Part shown: piece after piece, positions 1 to 12,795 of the stretch
Layout: every line of letters starts with the position of its first letter
Position numbering within the stretch: position 1 is the first letter of the stretch
DNA from: Paramecium pentaurelia
Taxonomy: Eukaryota; Ciliophora; Oligohymenophorea; Peniculida; Parameciidae
Reading direction: 5' to 3'
DNA length: 64,000 nucleotides
Assembly (NCBI GenBank): GCA_905183005.1
Contig: CAJJDO010000034.1
Location: 563,868 to 627,867 of the forward strand
Program-made: the position numbers and the translations under genes
Notes under the pieces: model-generated
Told to the model about the DNA's origin: nothing
The model's input: only the letters and a program-made list of their open reading frames with translations
Database searches by the model: none

Positions 1-1691
1 AGCATATTCCATTATTATAATAGAAACCAGTGTTACAATTCATACAATTTGGTAATATTATCAGATTAGTTCCCAATTTACATTAAGTACAACTATTTGC
101 ATTGAGACATGTTTCACATTCTTATTTGCATTTTTAACATTGTTTATTTATATTATCATCATAAAACCCTGTTTAACAGGAACAATCATTATTTCTAAAA
201 TTAGAAGAATCACAAAGTGAGCATTAATTATGAATTAATTAATACGGATTTTTACATTAAGTGCATTAAGTATTTGAACAAACATCACAATTATTATCAC
301 AATAATCAATCAAAATATATATATTACTAATAGCTAAACTAGCTTAATAGGCAGAAATAGACAATGTAGTTTAAAATGTTAATTAAGCTGAACTCTATGT
401 ATGTACAATACTCAGATTAATTTCTTCAATATAATCATTAGCACTTGAGTAAAATAGATTACTAATTGCTTTTGTTGGTTAATAAGAAACTTAATAAATT
501 ATTTAGTTATCTAATTTTATTATAAATTCCTGATTAGTCCAATTATCGATAAACCAAGCTGTTAAATATAATCTTATTTTATTATGCGCAGGAAGTCCAT
601 TAAATACAGTATTATATTATCCATTGCTCCAAACACCAAATCCTCCTAATAAATATTATTTATTGTAAGTTGAAAATATCTACCCTGTTTATTTTGATAA
701 TGCAGGATTAAATGTAAAAGTAAATGAATCTATTTAGCTTTATAGATCAATATCTAAACCATCAAAATACTTTCCTAAATATTCAGATCCAAAAATTGAT
801 TCTTCCAGATAATCTACACAAATATTATTTTATAATGTGCTACTTTTGGGACAATCAGTAACACAAGTACCCATATATAGGATGTAACCATTATCGCAAG
901 TATTACACTTTTATCCTATACAATCTTAGCAATTTAATGAACAACTTAATATGCATTATTAATTCTGACTAGTAAAATATTACGGGCAAGATTAAACACA
1001 TTAATAATTGTAAGCAGAATATCCATTTTAACAAGAACACTTACCATTTTATGTTGTACCATTAGGACATGTTTAACAATCATCTTCGTTAGGACCAGTG
1101 CATGTTAAACAAGTAAAATGACATAACTATGGAGAAATAATAACATTTTTTATTAATAATTTCTCGCATACTGTATATAATGACAATAAAGTGCATTAAA
1201 AACTAGAGGTAATCTCTAATGTGGGATTAGGGTTTGAATGAATTATTTTCTACCTTAATGTGATCAATTATTAATTATATACAAATATTCTAAGTTTATT
1301 GAAATAAATACAAAAATGCATTTGTCTTGCAATAATTGCTAGGAGTATTGAAATTTACAGTAGTTATTGATGTATCAGAATAAATTGTTTCTGAATCTAT
1401 TAATATATTTACAAAGTTTGATATTCCTGACCAATATTCTGTGAATAAAAGATCTAAAGAAATTTATAATGAATAATGAGGTTAAAGATTAGTAAATGTT
1501 TTTTTGATGTTCATGTCGACCTTTCCGATAAAAGGTCCTAACAATTCTCCATTATTACAAGAGAATTTTTAATTAAATGGACTAGAATCTTATTTTTACC
1601 AATCTACATTAGAAGTAGCTGTGCCTTCCATAAGATCTGTTCTAGGAAATCCATTTGTAATTGTTATCAACAAAGATAAAATGTGGAACAT
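1..1691 (-). CDS. Cysteine-rich secreted/surface protein with furin-like repeats (partial)
   Basis: The start is chosen at the ATG opening a hydrophobic leader (MFHILSLLITITNG), a likely signal peptide. A beta-rich stretch of about 120 residues follows. Next come dense Cys blocks of the CxxC, CxNG and CPxG type (for example LTCTGPNEDDCQTC and SCSLNCQDC), then a second beta-rich block with the FNGLPAH and WFIDNW motifs. This alternation is typical of the large Paramecium families annotated as growth-factor-receptor/furin-like Cys-rich proteins, which are secreted or anchored at the cell surface. The reading frame changes once near 1205-1250, so at least one intron lies there; I could not fix its ends. 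The gene runs off the left edge, so the C-terminus is unseen. The class is fairly sure; ligand and function are unknown. Confidence 0.75.
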
Positions 1692-1923
1692 TTATTTTAA
1701 ATATTAATTAATATCAGATTTATCAACAAATAAGAAATGGAGCTGAGATTTAATTTTTATCTAAAAAGAATTTTTAAATATAATATACTTAATAAATCTT
1801 AATTAAATCGAGTAATAAAGGAACTGAATATGAGAATATTTCAATTTCAAAATTGGATTTATTTCATTTTATCATTGCTTTAAATCGATCGATGATTTTT
1901 AGAAATTTTTTTATTAATTAACA

Positions 1924-2261
1924 TCAGTAATAAAATTTTTCAGAAAGCCCATCAAGCAGTTATAAAGCTTTTGATGCTTGAATAAAATTAACTAAATTAT
2001 TCAATAGAGGTAATGTTTCAAATTGAATTAGAAGAATGAGTGAATTCAATAGAAATTATTTTTTAATCATTTTAATTTTAAGTTTAAACCTCAAAGTAGC
2101 ATTTATGAACTAATCCTTTATCTAATAATGGATTACTCATTTCATACATATATTTTTTCAACGACAGATTGATAATTGTAAATCAATTCTTAATATTGTA
2201 TATAGTTCTTTTTCTCTAATATTATACAAATCATTACCATTCGTACCTTCTTCATAATCAT
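1924..2261 (-). CDS. Small hypothetical protein, about 103 aa (weak)
   Basis: In code 6 an ORF opens with MIMKKV, and removing a 26-base GT...TAG intron (GTATGAAATG...ATTAG) joins it to a helical tail ending in SEKFYY and TGA. Length minus intron is divisible by three. No domain is recognised. Because TGA is the only stop and the DNA is very A+T rich, random frames of this size occur by chance, so support is weak. It lies between the start of the Cys-rich gene and a long non-coding stretch. Confidence 0.28.
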
Positions 2262-3346
2262 ATTTTTGCAATAAGAACTTTCTGATTTTTAATCAATTTA
2301 TTTTAATTACACAATGAAAAAAATCAAATAAAATAATGTAATATTACATAAGAGTATTGTCCTATTAAAATATTTATCTCATCAATTACTTAGTATAAAT
2401 GTATTTGTAATTAAAATCAATCATATTCAAAGAAAATTTCTATTGTTAAGTTATATACCTAAAATGGTGTTAATAAAAATATAAAGAAAATAATGATAAT
2501 GAATCTTCAATAATTTAATGTTATTTTAAAAGTTTGAACTAAATACATATAATGAATTATCCAAAATAAAATTTATCGAAAAAAAATAACAATAATAAAT
2601 AAAAGTTTAGAAATTTTATTAATTTAAATACATATATGATTTTTTAATATTTGTGGAAAACATAATTAGCAAACTAAAGAACTAAGACTTATATTTTCAT
2701 TCTCATAAAACAATAAATAATTCTATGAGTAAATAAATTACAAATATGCTTAATTAAAAACAAATAAACCCATAATTTCATTCTAGATTATTAAATAATG
2801 TTAATATTGATCTAAGTTTATTTATTAACTTATCGATTTATAAAAACTTATTTCAATTCCAAAATTTATATATTATTTTCTTTTATTTTGAACCTATTCT
2901 AATTCAATAATTCTTTTCTATATCTTTCCAAGATTGTAGTTAAATAAAATACTAGGAATTTTTTAAATATTAAAATATTGGAAGAATGATCTATAGTAAA
3001 GAAAAATCAGGTTTTTCTTTGAAATACGATGTTAATTTAAATTTATAAAATTATCATTGAATGATACTATTTAAAAAAAATAATTCTTTTCTAATGAAAT
3101 TTAATTGTTATTAAGTTAAATGTTTCTTTTTAAGTTATTAGAATTTTTTATTCAAGGATATTAATGCTTAATTATAATATTATTCATATTTTCATATAAA
3201 AATGAAAGAATAGAAAAATTAACCTTTTAAATGAAATTGAAAAAATTAAAATATTTTACAAAAATAATAAATTCCTCAAAATTAAATCGAACAATTTACA
3301 AAAATATAATTAAAGTATAAATCGATATATCATTCCTTTCTCAATA
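2262..3346. other. Non-coding, very A+T-rich spacer
   Basis: I see no convincing reading frame on either strand. Base composition is clearly richer in A+T than the flanking genes, with many A and T runs. It probably holds the 5' flank of the histidine kinase that starts at 3347. Confidence 0.5.
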
Positions 3347-5884
3347 ATGGATACTCGAATATGTTTATCATATGGTTCTAAATTATAAAATTGTAGTTTT
3401 GAAATAAGAATTAATTTTAAACAAATAAATGTTTTGTTTAAGATTTTTTGTCTCATTTACTCACAAATTCAAATTAATTTAATTGAGCTTTGTGATAGTA
3501 TTAATTATTGTTTATATTAATTATTATTTATGTTATATATTTTTGGAAGTTTACTCATATCTCATTTAGTCACTTGTATTGTGCTCACATTTTATCAACT
3601 TAATGATTCGAGATTAGTTAATACTATACTGCTAAGCTTTCAGTTCTTGATGTTGGCTATTCATTTTTTATAAAAAATTAAATAAATTTAGAACGAAAAA
3701 ATTTAGATAAGTGTGAAAGTGTGCATAAAAATTAGTTTATTATTATTAATTTTTTAAAGGAAACAAAATTTAGTTTAGAGTTTTCTAGCAGGTTCATATA
3801 TGCAATATTTATTGAGAAAATAATCAATTTTTTTAAAATTGATAGATGCTTTAGTATGCATGTTTTACTTCATAATGTGGGGAGAGACGAATGAGAATAC
3901 AGTTACTGGTACTTTGTTATCACTTTTTATGGTATTAAATATTTGCATGAAATATTACATATAAAATAAAAAAGAAAAAGAAAGTCGTGGTTAAATATCA
4001 ACTGCAAAGTTGCCTTCTCCAGAATTATTAAAAAATCAAACTTCACCAAATTATTCAAGGAAAATGAGTGGACATAAATATTAATCAGAACCATCATAAG
4101 ATCTTTAAATAAATGATTTTGGATGCATGGATCAATACTAAAAAATATTTAATATGTTTCCTGATGGTATAATAATGGTAAATATGAAAAAATAAGTTAT
4201 TTTTATTAATAAACATTTGAAAAAGATGATGGGAGGGATGAATAAGAAGGCTGCCTTTTACAATCTTTTACAAATGAAAAATGTTCAATAATAAATTAAT
4301 GAATTAGAAAAGATCAATTCATTATTTTAAGAATAATAAATCATTCTTAATGAATAAGAATTTGATAACAAAACTTATTTTAAAAAAAGTACATTTGATG
4401 AATCTCGATTTGATGATCAATCAGAATTGAAATCATCTTATTCATTTTAATAATTTGAAAATGTTAAAAAATTACTTGATCATTTAATAGAAAATCGACA
4501 TGAGAAAAATGGAGTTCTCAAAATGCTATGTCAATTTCCTTAAAATGAGAAATCCCTTTTTTAAGTAAGTTTCAAAAGGTTTGAGAATAAGTAGTCAGAA
4601 TTTATATTATTGATTGTAAGAGATATGACTTCAATGAATCTTGTTACATTTTTATAAAGAGTTATTACAGATAAATCTAATTTCTTAAGTACAGTAGTAC
4701 ATGAATTTAGAACTCCACTTTAATCAATTAAATTGATGGTCTAATAAATTTAACCTATGTGTAGTGAAGAAATGGTTTAAAAGTATTTATTGCCTATGTT
4801 AAGTTAATTAGATTGTTTTACTAATTTAATCTAAGATTTGTTGGATGTGTCAGTGTTAAATGTAGGAAAATTTAAATTAGATATAAAATAATTAAATCTC
4901 CATCATTTAATAACAGAAACCTATAATATCATGGTTGTATAAGCATATGCAAAGAACAATGATTTAATTATTAATCTTAAGGGGATTCCAGAGAAAATCT
5001 GTTCAGATCCTTATAAAATAAGATAAATCTTAATTAATTTGTTAGGTAATGCTGTTAAATTTACTTATAATGGAACCATCACAATTTCTGGTAAGGCGAT
5101 TAATAAATCTGTAGAAATAACAGTTTCTGATACAGGATTAGGTATAACAGCAGCTAACTAAAATAAATTATTTACAGCCTTTGGTAAGTTAGATGATCCA
5201 ACTAATTCCAATCCACAAGGAATAGGATTAGGTTTGATGATAAGTAATGTTTTGGCTAGGAAATTATCATATGATTAAAAAGGATTATCAGCTGTTTCAG
5301 AAGGAGAAGGTAAAGGATCTAAGTTTTCATTTTAAGTTTATGATCATTCCTTTAGTGAAGAAAAATAAAAGTATTAATAGGAATCAGTTGTTCGATAATA
5401 AAGAGAATATTTTTAAGCTCCATTAAATTAGATAAAATAATGTGATAGCTTTCGAATGAGTGGATTAGAATTAAGTTAATATTCTAGATGCTAATGTCCC
5501 GAAATTTTAATTGTTGATGATCAGCCTTTTATCCTATAAATGCTGAAAATACAATTAGAATCATAAGGATACAGAGTAAATTTGGCATTTAGTGGATTTG
5601 AATGTATTAAGAAAATTGAATAATTTTAACATGGACCAAGTTGTGCATGTAAAAATTACAAAATTGTGATTCTTGATATTGATTTGCCTAACTTAAATGG
5701 AATTGAAACTTGTAAAAGGCTGATCAGCATGGGATTTAATGGGTATATTTTGGGACATAGTGGCTATTCAGGTGGTTAAGAGGAAGAAGAATGTTTGAAA
5801 GCTGGAATGGTCGGATACTTCGTTAAGCCTTTAGACATTGCTAAATTGCAATAATGGTTAGAATCAAATAGAATTATGCTTTGA
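3347..5884 (+). CDS. Hybrid histidine kinase with C-terminal receiver domain
   Basis: An intron-free ORF of 845 codons. The first 200 residues are hydrophobic, with several probable membrane segments (for example GSLLISHLVTCIVL and DALVCMFYFIMW). A PAS-like stretch follows around residues 250-320. The HisKA box has the phospho-acceptor His at about residue 452 (VVHEFRTPL). The ATPase domain shows an N box (NLLGNAVKFT, near 567), G1 (DTGLGI) and G2 (GIGLGL). A receiver domain starts at ILIVDDQPF, with the phospho-Asp near 777 (LDIDLPNLNG) and the conserved Lys in VKPLD. This is a membrane-bound phosphorelay sensor whose signal passes from His to its own Asp and on to an unseen phosphotransfer protein. 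The start at 3347 takes in all membrane segments; 3530 and 3800 are alternative in-frame ATGs. The kinase call is secure; ligand and exact start are not. Confidence 0.9.
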
Positions 5885-6041
5885 TTATTTTATTGTATAT
5901 TAATATGCTCACTAAAATAACAGAACCCAAAAAATTAAAGACTATTATACTTTAAAGTATAGTGATTGTCAAAATCCTATCATTCAAAGTTTGCAATATT
6001 GGGAAATTATTCATTCGCTGTAACGCTGTAACATTGCTTAC

Positions 6042-6314
6042 TCATTAAATAACAAATCTTTGGATTGTAGTTTCTGCATCTTCTCTACTCATACCATATA
6101 TTGAGAGAGAGCAAAATATATAAAGAATTTAAGAATTACTTAAGACTTCTAAAATTGTATTTGATATATATCTAATTAGATTGATCTTCCCCAAAAAATA
6201 TTGAATAACTAATGCAAAGTATTTTTATGGTATTAATACGAATTTAAAGATAAGGATAAGGATTATCAAAATAATTTCAGTGTTTTAAACTCTTTTTTAG
6301 AATATAATTATCAT
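6042..6314 (-). CDS. Small one- or two-TM hypothetical protein, 90 aa (weak)
   Basis: An uninterrupted code-6 ORF with TGA directly before its ATG. It begins MIIIFQKRV, has a strongly hydrophobic segment (IILIILILIFKFVLI) and ends in a more polar helix (MSREDAETTIQRF). No family is recognised. The polar tail with ordinary codon use argues for a gene; the short length in A+T-rich DNA argues for caution. A perfect hairpin lies 65 bases upstream of the start. Confidence 0.33.
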
Positions 6315-6379
6315 TCAAATTCTTAGAAAAGGCTAGCTTTTGTTGTACTAATACTAATATTGTTTACTTAAAAATAGGA

Positions 6380-6423
6380 ATCACTGTGTTCCTAAAATTA
6401 TTCAAATTTAGGAACACAGTGAT
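6380..6423. repeat. Perfect 17-bp inverted repeat (hairpin)
   Basis: ATCACTGTGTTCCTAAA (6380-6396) is followed after a 10-base loop by its exact reverse complement (6407-6423). The arms are far richer in G+C than the surrounding spacer and lie outside any ORF I trust. It could fold as an RNA hairpin, be a protein-binding palindrome, or be the remnant of a small inverted-repeat element. Confidence 0.85.
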
Positions 6424-6939
6424 ATGCTAACTAATCTTCAATAAAACTTAATCTTTGTTAATTAAGATATAAATTACATGAATTTATATTATGGATGGGT
6501 AAAAATTGTCAGTAGATTAGACGAGATTGTGATTACATAATAACATATTGGCTAATTTTAATTAGCTTTTCTAAATTTTTAAAATCTTTATTTTATACAT
6601 AGAATTAAAGATAAAAATCTTATAATATTTTTTTATTGTTATACACCGTTAGAATTTTATCAATTTGCTTTATTAAAACATACTTAAACTATTGAAGGAA
6701 TAGATTCACTAACAATTTGAGGAACTTATTACTTGAATAGGTAAAGTTTATGATTTGCTTCAAATTTATAAATTTTGTTGAGAATTTAAAAGCAAATAAA
6801 ATATTAAATTTATGTCAAAATTTAATTAAGAAAAAGAGAATAATCCATTATAAGTTATATTCTTTTTTTTCATATAGTTTCACCTTTTGAATAGTAAATA
6901 ATAAGAAGAATTATAAATGCAACAAATAGTAAAATCAAA
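6424..6939. other. Non-coding spacer
   Basis: Apart from the hairpin just upstream, nothing coding is visible. The stretch is A+T-rich and holds the 3' flank of the minus-strand gene ending at 6940. Confidence 0.45.
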
Positions 6940-8462
6940 TCAGACTGAGGATTTTCTAGCAGTACTTCTTAATGTGATATTATTCTTCATCATAGAAGAT
7001 GTACGAGAAGATTTCATAGTAGATTTCATTGTCATAGCTTCAGCAGTTTTAAGTAAAGTACTTCTTTAGGTTAAACATAAAGTCATTTTTTAATATTCCT
7101 TATTTCCGCTGTGATCTCTTTCAGTGTGTCTTTAGGATACTTCTTAAGATGCCTATCTAATCAAATCAGTAATAGATCTGTTTTTTTATTTTAATTGTAA
7201 CTGTCTACTTGTTTGATTTAATCTCTATTTACTTTATGTAAATTTAAGATAGCAATTAAAACAAACAAGTAATTCTTTGTTTAAGAAGGCTGAATTTTCT
7301 TTAACTTCTGCAAATTCCTAAATATAAAAGTAATATATACACTGTAGGACATAGAAGGGAAGAGTTTCTTTATAATATCTGGTATTAATTTAGTAGTGTT
7401 TGCTATGTAGTTTTCTGGATTATCTTCAGTTTTTTGATGATCTGCTCTTTAAACTCTTGTTGAGTAAGATTTAATATCCATCCTATAATGTTGTCCTGAT
7501 GTGATTAATTTTTAATATTTGATAGGATGTAAATCTTCAGTTTAACATAATTGTTGACATGATAAACATTGTACATCCATTATCAATTTAATGGGTTTTT
7601 GTTTGTTTGTAGTAATAGTATTCTTGACATTTTCAGGTCGAATTTAATGTCCAAATTAAATAGGAAAAGGACATTCATCATTAGATCTTAAGGATGTACA
7701 ATATAAAATGTTAATTCTTTGCAAATGATCTATTTTACAATAAAGAACTGCTCTGTTTACTCTAAATTTTTCATAAGTGACAACACAAATTCTTGTGGTG
7801 ATATAATTAATAAGTCTTTGAATTTATGTTGTTATTACTTTAGACTTTACAGGATAGGCTTTAGAATAAGATTCAGGACTATTAAATGTTGAACATTTTT
7901 CTTAAGCATCGAATTTAGAAGAGGTTAATTCGATATTATTAACTCTTTAACTTAAAAGCAAAAGATTTTAGCTCCATATAGCTTAAATTACATTTTCTTT
8001 GGGCAAAGCAGGTTTTGCAAATTTTTACAAAATTCCATTTCTATGAATATTTGGATTATGTATGAACTATTTAAATTGCTCTTGATTTAAGTAGAGAATT
8101 GAAGTTTTGCAATCTATATTGAGTTAATCTTATAAGAATTCTCCTCTAGTTTCTTAGGTATTATAAAAATCTCTTCTTGGTTTACAACTGATGAAATAAG
8201 CACAAACATCGTTCTCACAATCTTTAAGGAATGCAGTTTCTATATTTGGTAGAGTTCTATTCTCAAGTTTTTTTACAAGGATTTCATTGTTATGTGTGAA
8301 ATACCATGCCTAAATTAATTTATAATTGAAAACCTGAATGACTCCTAATCTGTATATGAGAGTGTCTGGGAGATGGAATTCAACTTTGTTTTGCTTAATA
8401 GAGTCATTTTGAAGCCATAGATAATAATAGAATGTTTCAATTGCTCCTTCTTAAATATGCAT
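6940..8462 (-). CDS. Unknown protein with C-x2-C motif, about 500 aa
   Basis: A long code-6 frame with ordinary codon use starts at MHIQEGAIETFYYYLW and runs about 420 codons. It then needs one small intron near 7200 to join a Ser/Thr/Lys/Met-rich tail ending TARKSSV and TGA; the length remainder agrees with one intron of 3n+2 bases. The middle has paired cysteines (CENDVCAYFISC) and a later VQCLSCQQLC cluster that could bind zinc. I considered a SUMO-ligase type SP-RING, but the spacing does not match well. The start lies only 20 bases from the divergent transporter start at 8483, so the two genes share a very short promoter region. That this is a gene is near certain; function is unknown. 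Confidence 0.7.
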
Positions 8463-8482
8463 AAAATGTTAAAATTAAATTT

Positions 8483-10033
8483 ATGTTTGATTCTGCTGTT
8501 CCTGGATTGAAGGCTAAAAGAATTCAGGTATTCATCTGTTGCTTTATGCAATATGCTATGTTACATTCATGTAGATCAACATGGAGTTTCACAAGTGGAT
8601 TATTAGCAAAATAAGATGATCACGAACATGATGATGAAAAGATAGATGATTTTGACAAAAAATACTTGGGATATGTAAACTTTTCTTTTCTTTTTGTTTA
8701 TGGATCTTCAATGCTTTTGTATATTAAATAATTAACTTAGCCTTGGTCAAATTGGAGATAGAATAGGTCCAAAATTGTTTATGTTATGCGGAACATTTTC
8801 TACAGGAATCATATAATTCATGATAGCTGCATTATTGCCAGTTGAGAAACATAATCGATGGCTATTACTTGTTCTTTAAATATTAAATGGTATATCTTAA
8901 GCCCCAGCATGGCCAGGATTGATGGCAATAATGAATAATTGGCAGAGTAAACCAAATAAAATGATAGTTATGGGTTATTTTGCAGCATGCACAAATGTTG
9001 GTAATATCTTAGGAGACTTGTTTGCTGCTCTCTTAATTGAATAACTAGGTATGAGTGTTATGGCACCCATATATGTTTCTTCAATTGGTGTTTTAATAAT
9101 GTCAATCATCAACATTTATATGATTGAAGCCAGTTCAGCTAAAGAATACATAGCTTAATTTAAAAATCCATTGACAAAATCATTAGTTTATAAATAGGCT
9201 CATGATGAATATATGAGTAGAGCTGCATCAGTAGTTTCTGTTTCAGAATAATCATATCTCACTGATTTAAGTTAAACTCTTTTGACTGTAGATAGAGACT
9301 CTCAAATGAATCCTCATGTACCTCCTAAGCCCAAGAAGAATAAGAAAGATAGTATCAATATGATTTCAGCTTGGAAATTACCTAATGTTGCTTTATACGC
9401 ATTTGCATTTGGTTGCATAAAGGCTGTTTTCTACATTCTTGCATTTTGGCTACCTTCATATCTAAAGGGAGAAAATCTAGAAGGAGTTGCATGGATCACC
9501 TAAATGATTGAATGGGGTACAATCCCAGGGGGCATTTTGATATGGTAATTATTCTATCTTTATTTTAGTTATGCAGGAGTCCATTGGAATTTAAGGGCTA
9601 GTCTTATTGTTCCTTCATTGTGGATTGGAACAGTGGTTATGGTCAGCATCAACTTCTTATCAAAATTAGAATAACCTTATGCTCTCTATTATATTTTAGT
9701 ATTTCTAACAGGATTGTTGATTGGTGGTGTATATAATAATGTTTCAGGTGCCATCGTGATTGAACTGAGTAATATGAAAGAACTAAAAGGTAGTATTATG
9801 ATAAATAGTTAAAAGGGAATAAGAAATCTACGGCTACCGTTACTTCAGTTGTCATGGGATATGGTGCAGTATTTGCAGCCATAAATCAATTGATTGTACC
9901 ATATTTGGAATCTATCCTTTTTTTATATTGTAGTCTCAATGCAATTGTAGCTGGTTGCTTCCTCATCCCATTAATTATCAACGAATACAGAAGATACAGG
10001 GAACAGAATTTACAAGTTGGCGATGCTTAATGA
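8483..10033 (+). CDS. SLC37-like major facilitator (sugar-phosphate type transporter), copy 1
   Basis: The model gives 492 aa after removing three introns of 22, 24 and 26 bases (near 8721, 9536 and 9791). It is a 12-TM-type MFS protein. The GQIGDRIG loop between TM2 and TM3, QILNGISQAPAWPG and ACTNVGNILGDL match the SLC37 / glycerol-3-phosphate transporter branch. A polar loop with a PHVPPKPKKNKK stretch separates the two halves. SLC37 members exchange phosphorylated sugars for phosphate across internal or plasma membranes; substrate here is inferred only from family. The start is set by homology with the neighbouring copy. It reads divergently from the 6940-8462 gene and is followed after 11 bases by a paralogue. 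Confidence 0.88.
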
Positions 10034-10044
10034 TATAAATTAAA

Positions 10045-11484
10045 ATGTTAATTAAATTCAAAAGAATATTTGTATTCACACTAGCCTTCATTCAATATGT
10101 ATTTCTACATAGTTGTAGATCTACATGGAGTTATGTGTCTGGTAGAATGGCATAACCAGGACTAGACAATTACTTTAACAGTTAGTATTTAGGATATATC
10201 AATTTTGCCTTTTTGATGAGCTATGGCTTGTCAGTTTCAGCGTTATATATAATTGAAAATATATAGGATAGGATAATTGGGAGATAGAATGAATTTAAAA
10301 TTTTTTGTATTAATTGGAGCATTTTCAACTTGCCTAATATTTTGTAGCATTGGATTCTTTTTGCATTATGAGTACAAGCATCCTTACTTATTCATGATTC
10401 TATAGATTCTTAATGGCATTTCTTAATCAACTGAATGGTCTGGTCTCTTGGGTATTATAGTATTCTATATTTTATAATTATTTAGCGATCTTAAACAATT
10501 GGTATATGGGGCCAAATAAAATCTTAATTTTAGGATATTTTTCAGCATCTCCATGTATTGGAAACATCATAGGAGATCTTTATTCAGGTTCATTGATTGG
10601 GAAACATGATTTGCCTTACTATGCTCCTATTTACATGTCAGGACTCTCCTTGTTTACTATTTCTATAATCAATCTATTTGCTTTATAACAGGCTCCATTT
10701 CCTAATGAAACTGAAGAATTAGTGGAACATTAAGAATCAATGTCAATCTCTTTAGAACCAATACTAAACATATCAAAAGAGAATAGTAATGATTCTGGAG
10801 AATATTCATTACCCAGTTCCCATTTTTTTAAAGAATCAGAACAATTATCTTTATCATACTTTGATGCTTGGTTTGTACCCAATGTTGCTATGTATGCTTT
10901 TGCTTTTGGATGTATTAAATCTGTATATTACATCCTTGGTTTTTGGTTGCCTGAATATTTAAATAGAAATTAGGTGCCTGATGTTGCTTGGATTACTGCC
11001 ATGACTGATATTGGTGCAGCTCCAGGAGGAATAATTATTTGGTATCAATCATAAATACATAGTTTAATAGGATATTATACAAATAAAAGAGCCATTCTAC
11101 AAGTACCTAGTTTATGGATAGGAACTGTTATTATGATAATCATTAATTTTGCTGATAACTTGGCTATCTTTGGTTATTTAATACTTGTGTTTATTATTGG
11201 ATTTCTTATTGGTGGAACCTATAATAACATTGCAGCCTTAATAACAGTTGAACTAAGTAATTAAGATTAATTAAAAAGTAAACATTACTCAATATTTAGA
11301 TAATAAAAAAGCAACAGCAACAATTGTTTCACTTATTATAGGTTATGCATCTGCTTTTTCAGCAATAAATTAATTGATTGTTCCACTTGTTAATGATGCA
11401 TTATTTTTATATTGTGGAATTATGTCTATAATTGGAGGAATTGTGTTGTCTCCTTTATTGATTAAAGAAATTAAACGTAAATGA
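10045..11484 (+). CDS. SLC37-like major facilitator, copy 2 (tandem paralogue)
   Basis: The model gives 445 aa with introns of 25 bases (10242-10266), 34 bases (10452-10485), 21 and 22 bases. It matches copy 1 throughout: HSCRSTWS near the N-terminus, the GQLGDR loop, SASPCIGNIIGDL, the shared AFAFGCIK motif and VPSLWIGTV. Three intron positions are shared with copy 1; the 34-base intron inside the LLAILNNW segment is unique to copy 2. The central polar loop is shorter than in copy 1. This is a tandem duplicate that has diverged, probably with the same general transport role. Only 11 bases lie between the upstream stop and this ATG, so its promoter must lie inside the upstream gene. Confidence 0.88.
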
Positions 11485-11512
11485 GACTTTTATATATATA
11501 TTACAAAATAAA

Positions 11513-12777
11513 TCATTCTATTTTTTTATATTTCTCCTAAGATCTGCCTCTCTAATCTTATGAACTCTAAGTTTTTGTTTCTAATAAAATATGATTATTT
11601 TCTTACTTAAAGTAACAGTGTATTTATTTTATTCATCAGCTATATTTTTGAATGGAGAATCTACTCCAAAATAGGTCTTCAAATTTGTCCTATTACTTAA
11701 TGGAGCAGTAGTCTTTAAATACAATAATTCCTCATGAAGGGCTTTATTGGTTTATTAAAGATTTCCAATCTAAATTTGTAATTAAGTTATCAATGCTTTT
11801 TATTATTAGTTTTCATACTATATATTTTAATATCCCTAATAACTCTCAGATTATTAAAATTATTTAATACTTTCATCTTTTTATTTTAGTTATTATCCAC
11901 ATTACTATAGTTAATTGTAGTAATCAGTTAATTACTATTAAATAATTGACATATCTGAATGTAATTTCTCTTTTTCTAAATTTAAATTTTATTTTTCTTT
12001 TAATAACATTTATTTCTCTTTTGAATTTAAATCTCTAGTTTTAGTTAATTCACTATTTAATCGAATTTTATCTTTTTCGAGAATATCTATCTTTTTTTAT
12101 AATGATTCAAAACTTTTTCCTTAAGATAAAGAAGAATTATGAGTCTTTTCTTTTAATAAAGATTCATATTTTTCAATTTCCTTCATATGTTCTTAGTTCT
12201 TTTAATTTAGTGTTTTAGTTAATTATTCTAATTAAACCAACCTGTCTTCAAGTAATTTTGTCAACTTAATATTGCTTTCATATAATTATTTAATTTTTTG
12301 ATTTTCATTAATAATTTTAATGCCTGATTTTTCTAAATAATTTTCTTAATAACTTTATTTAAACTCAAAATTTTCTTTATTTTCATTCTTAATCTTTAAT
12401 ATTTCATTTTCATTTTATAACTAAGATATTAGGTTAGTTTATTTTGTTATTTAATTTTAATATTAATTAGTTTTTATTGAGAATTCTTTTTTTAATGTGT
12501 TGAATCTCAATAATGTATTTTGTAGTTCTTCTTCAAGAGATTTTATTTGGTATTAATTTACCATTTCACCTGTGATTTCACAACTCTTTCTACGTCCATT
12601 CTTAACTGTCTTTTAACCATTTATAGACATCCTCTCAAAATCATTTTTAATGAGGCTTAATTCCTTCATTAAGGATTCATTTTATTTATGAAGTTTCTCA
12701 TTCTCACCCATGAGCCCAACTAAATGATTTGAATCTCTTCTTCCTTCAAAGTTTTATTAAGATGATGTTCTCCTCAT
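11513..12777 (-). CDS. Coiled-coil protein, 412 aa
   Basis: The frame from MRRTSS runs almost entirely as charged heptad-like helix rich in Glu, Lys, Asn and Gln (most Gln encoded as TAA/TAG). One 26-base intron near the 3' end (GTAAGAAAAT...TATTAG) gives a length divisible by three and a Lys/Gln-rich end before TGA. No globular domain is seen. Such proteins are usually cytoskeletal or ciliary scaffolds, but nothing here is diagnostic. It is divergent from the membrane protein at 12796 with only 18 bases between the two starts. Confidence 0.75.
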
Positions 12778-12795
12778 CTAACAGTTAATATAATA

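Noticed and set aside
1205..1235. GGGATTAGGGTTTG, telomere-like
   Set aside because: Only one or two partial units of a GGGTTT-like repeat, inside the Cys-rich gene region; no tandem array and not at the end of the window.
5947..5960. ATACTTTAAAGTAT palindrome
   Set aside because: A 14-base A+T-rich palindrome is expected by chance in this composition and has no other support.
7570..7590. SP-RING (SUMO ligase) domain in the 6940-8462 protein
   Set aside because: Cysteines are present (VQCLSCQQLC), but the following Cys/His spacing does not fit the SP-RING pattern well enough to name it.
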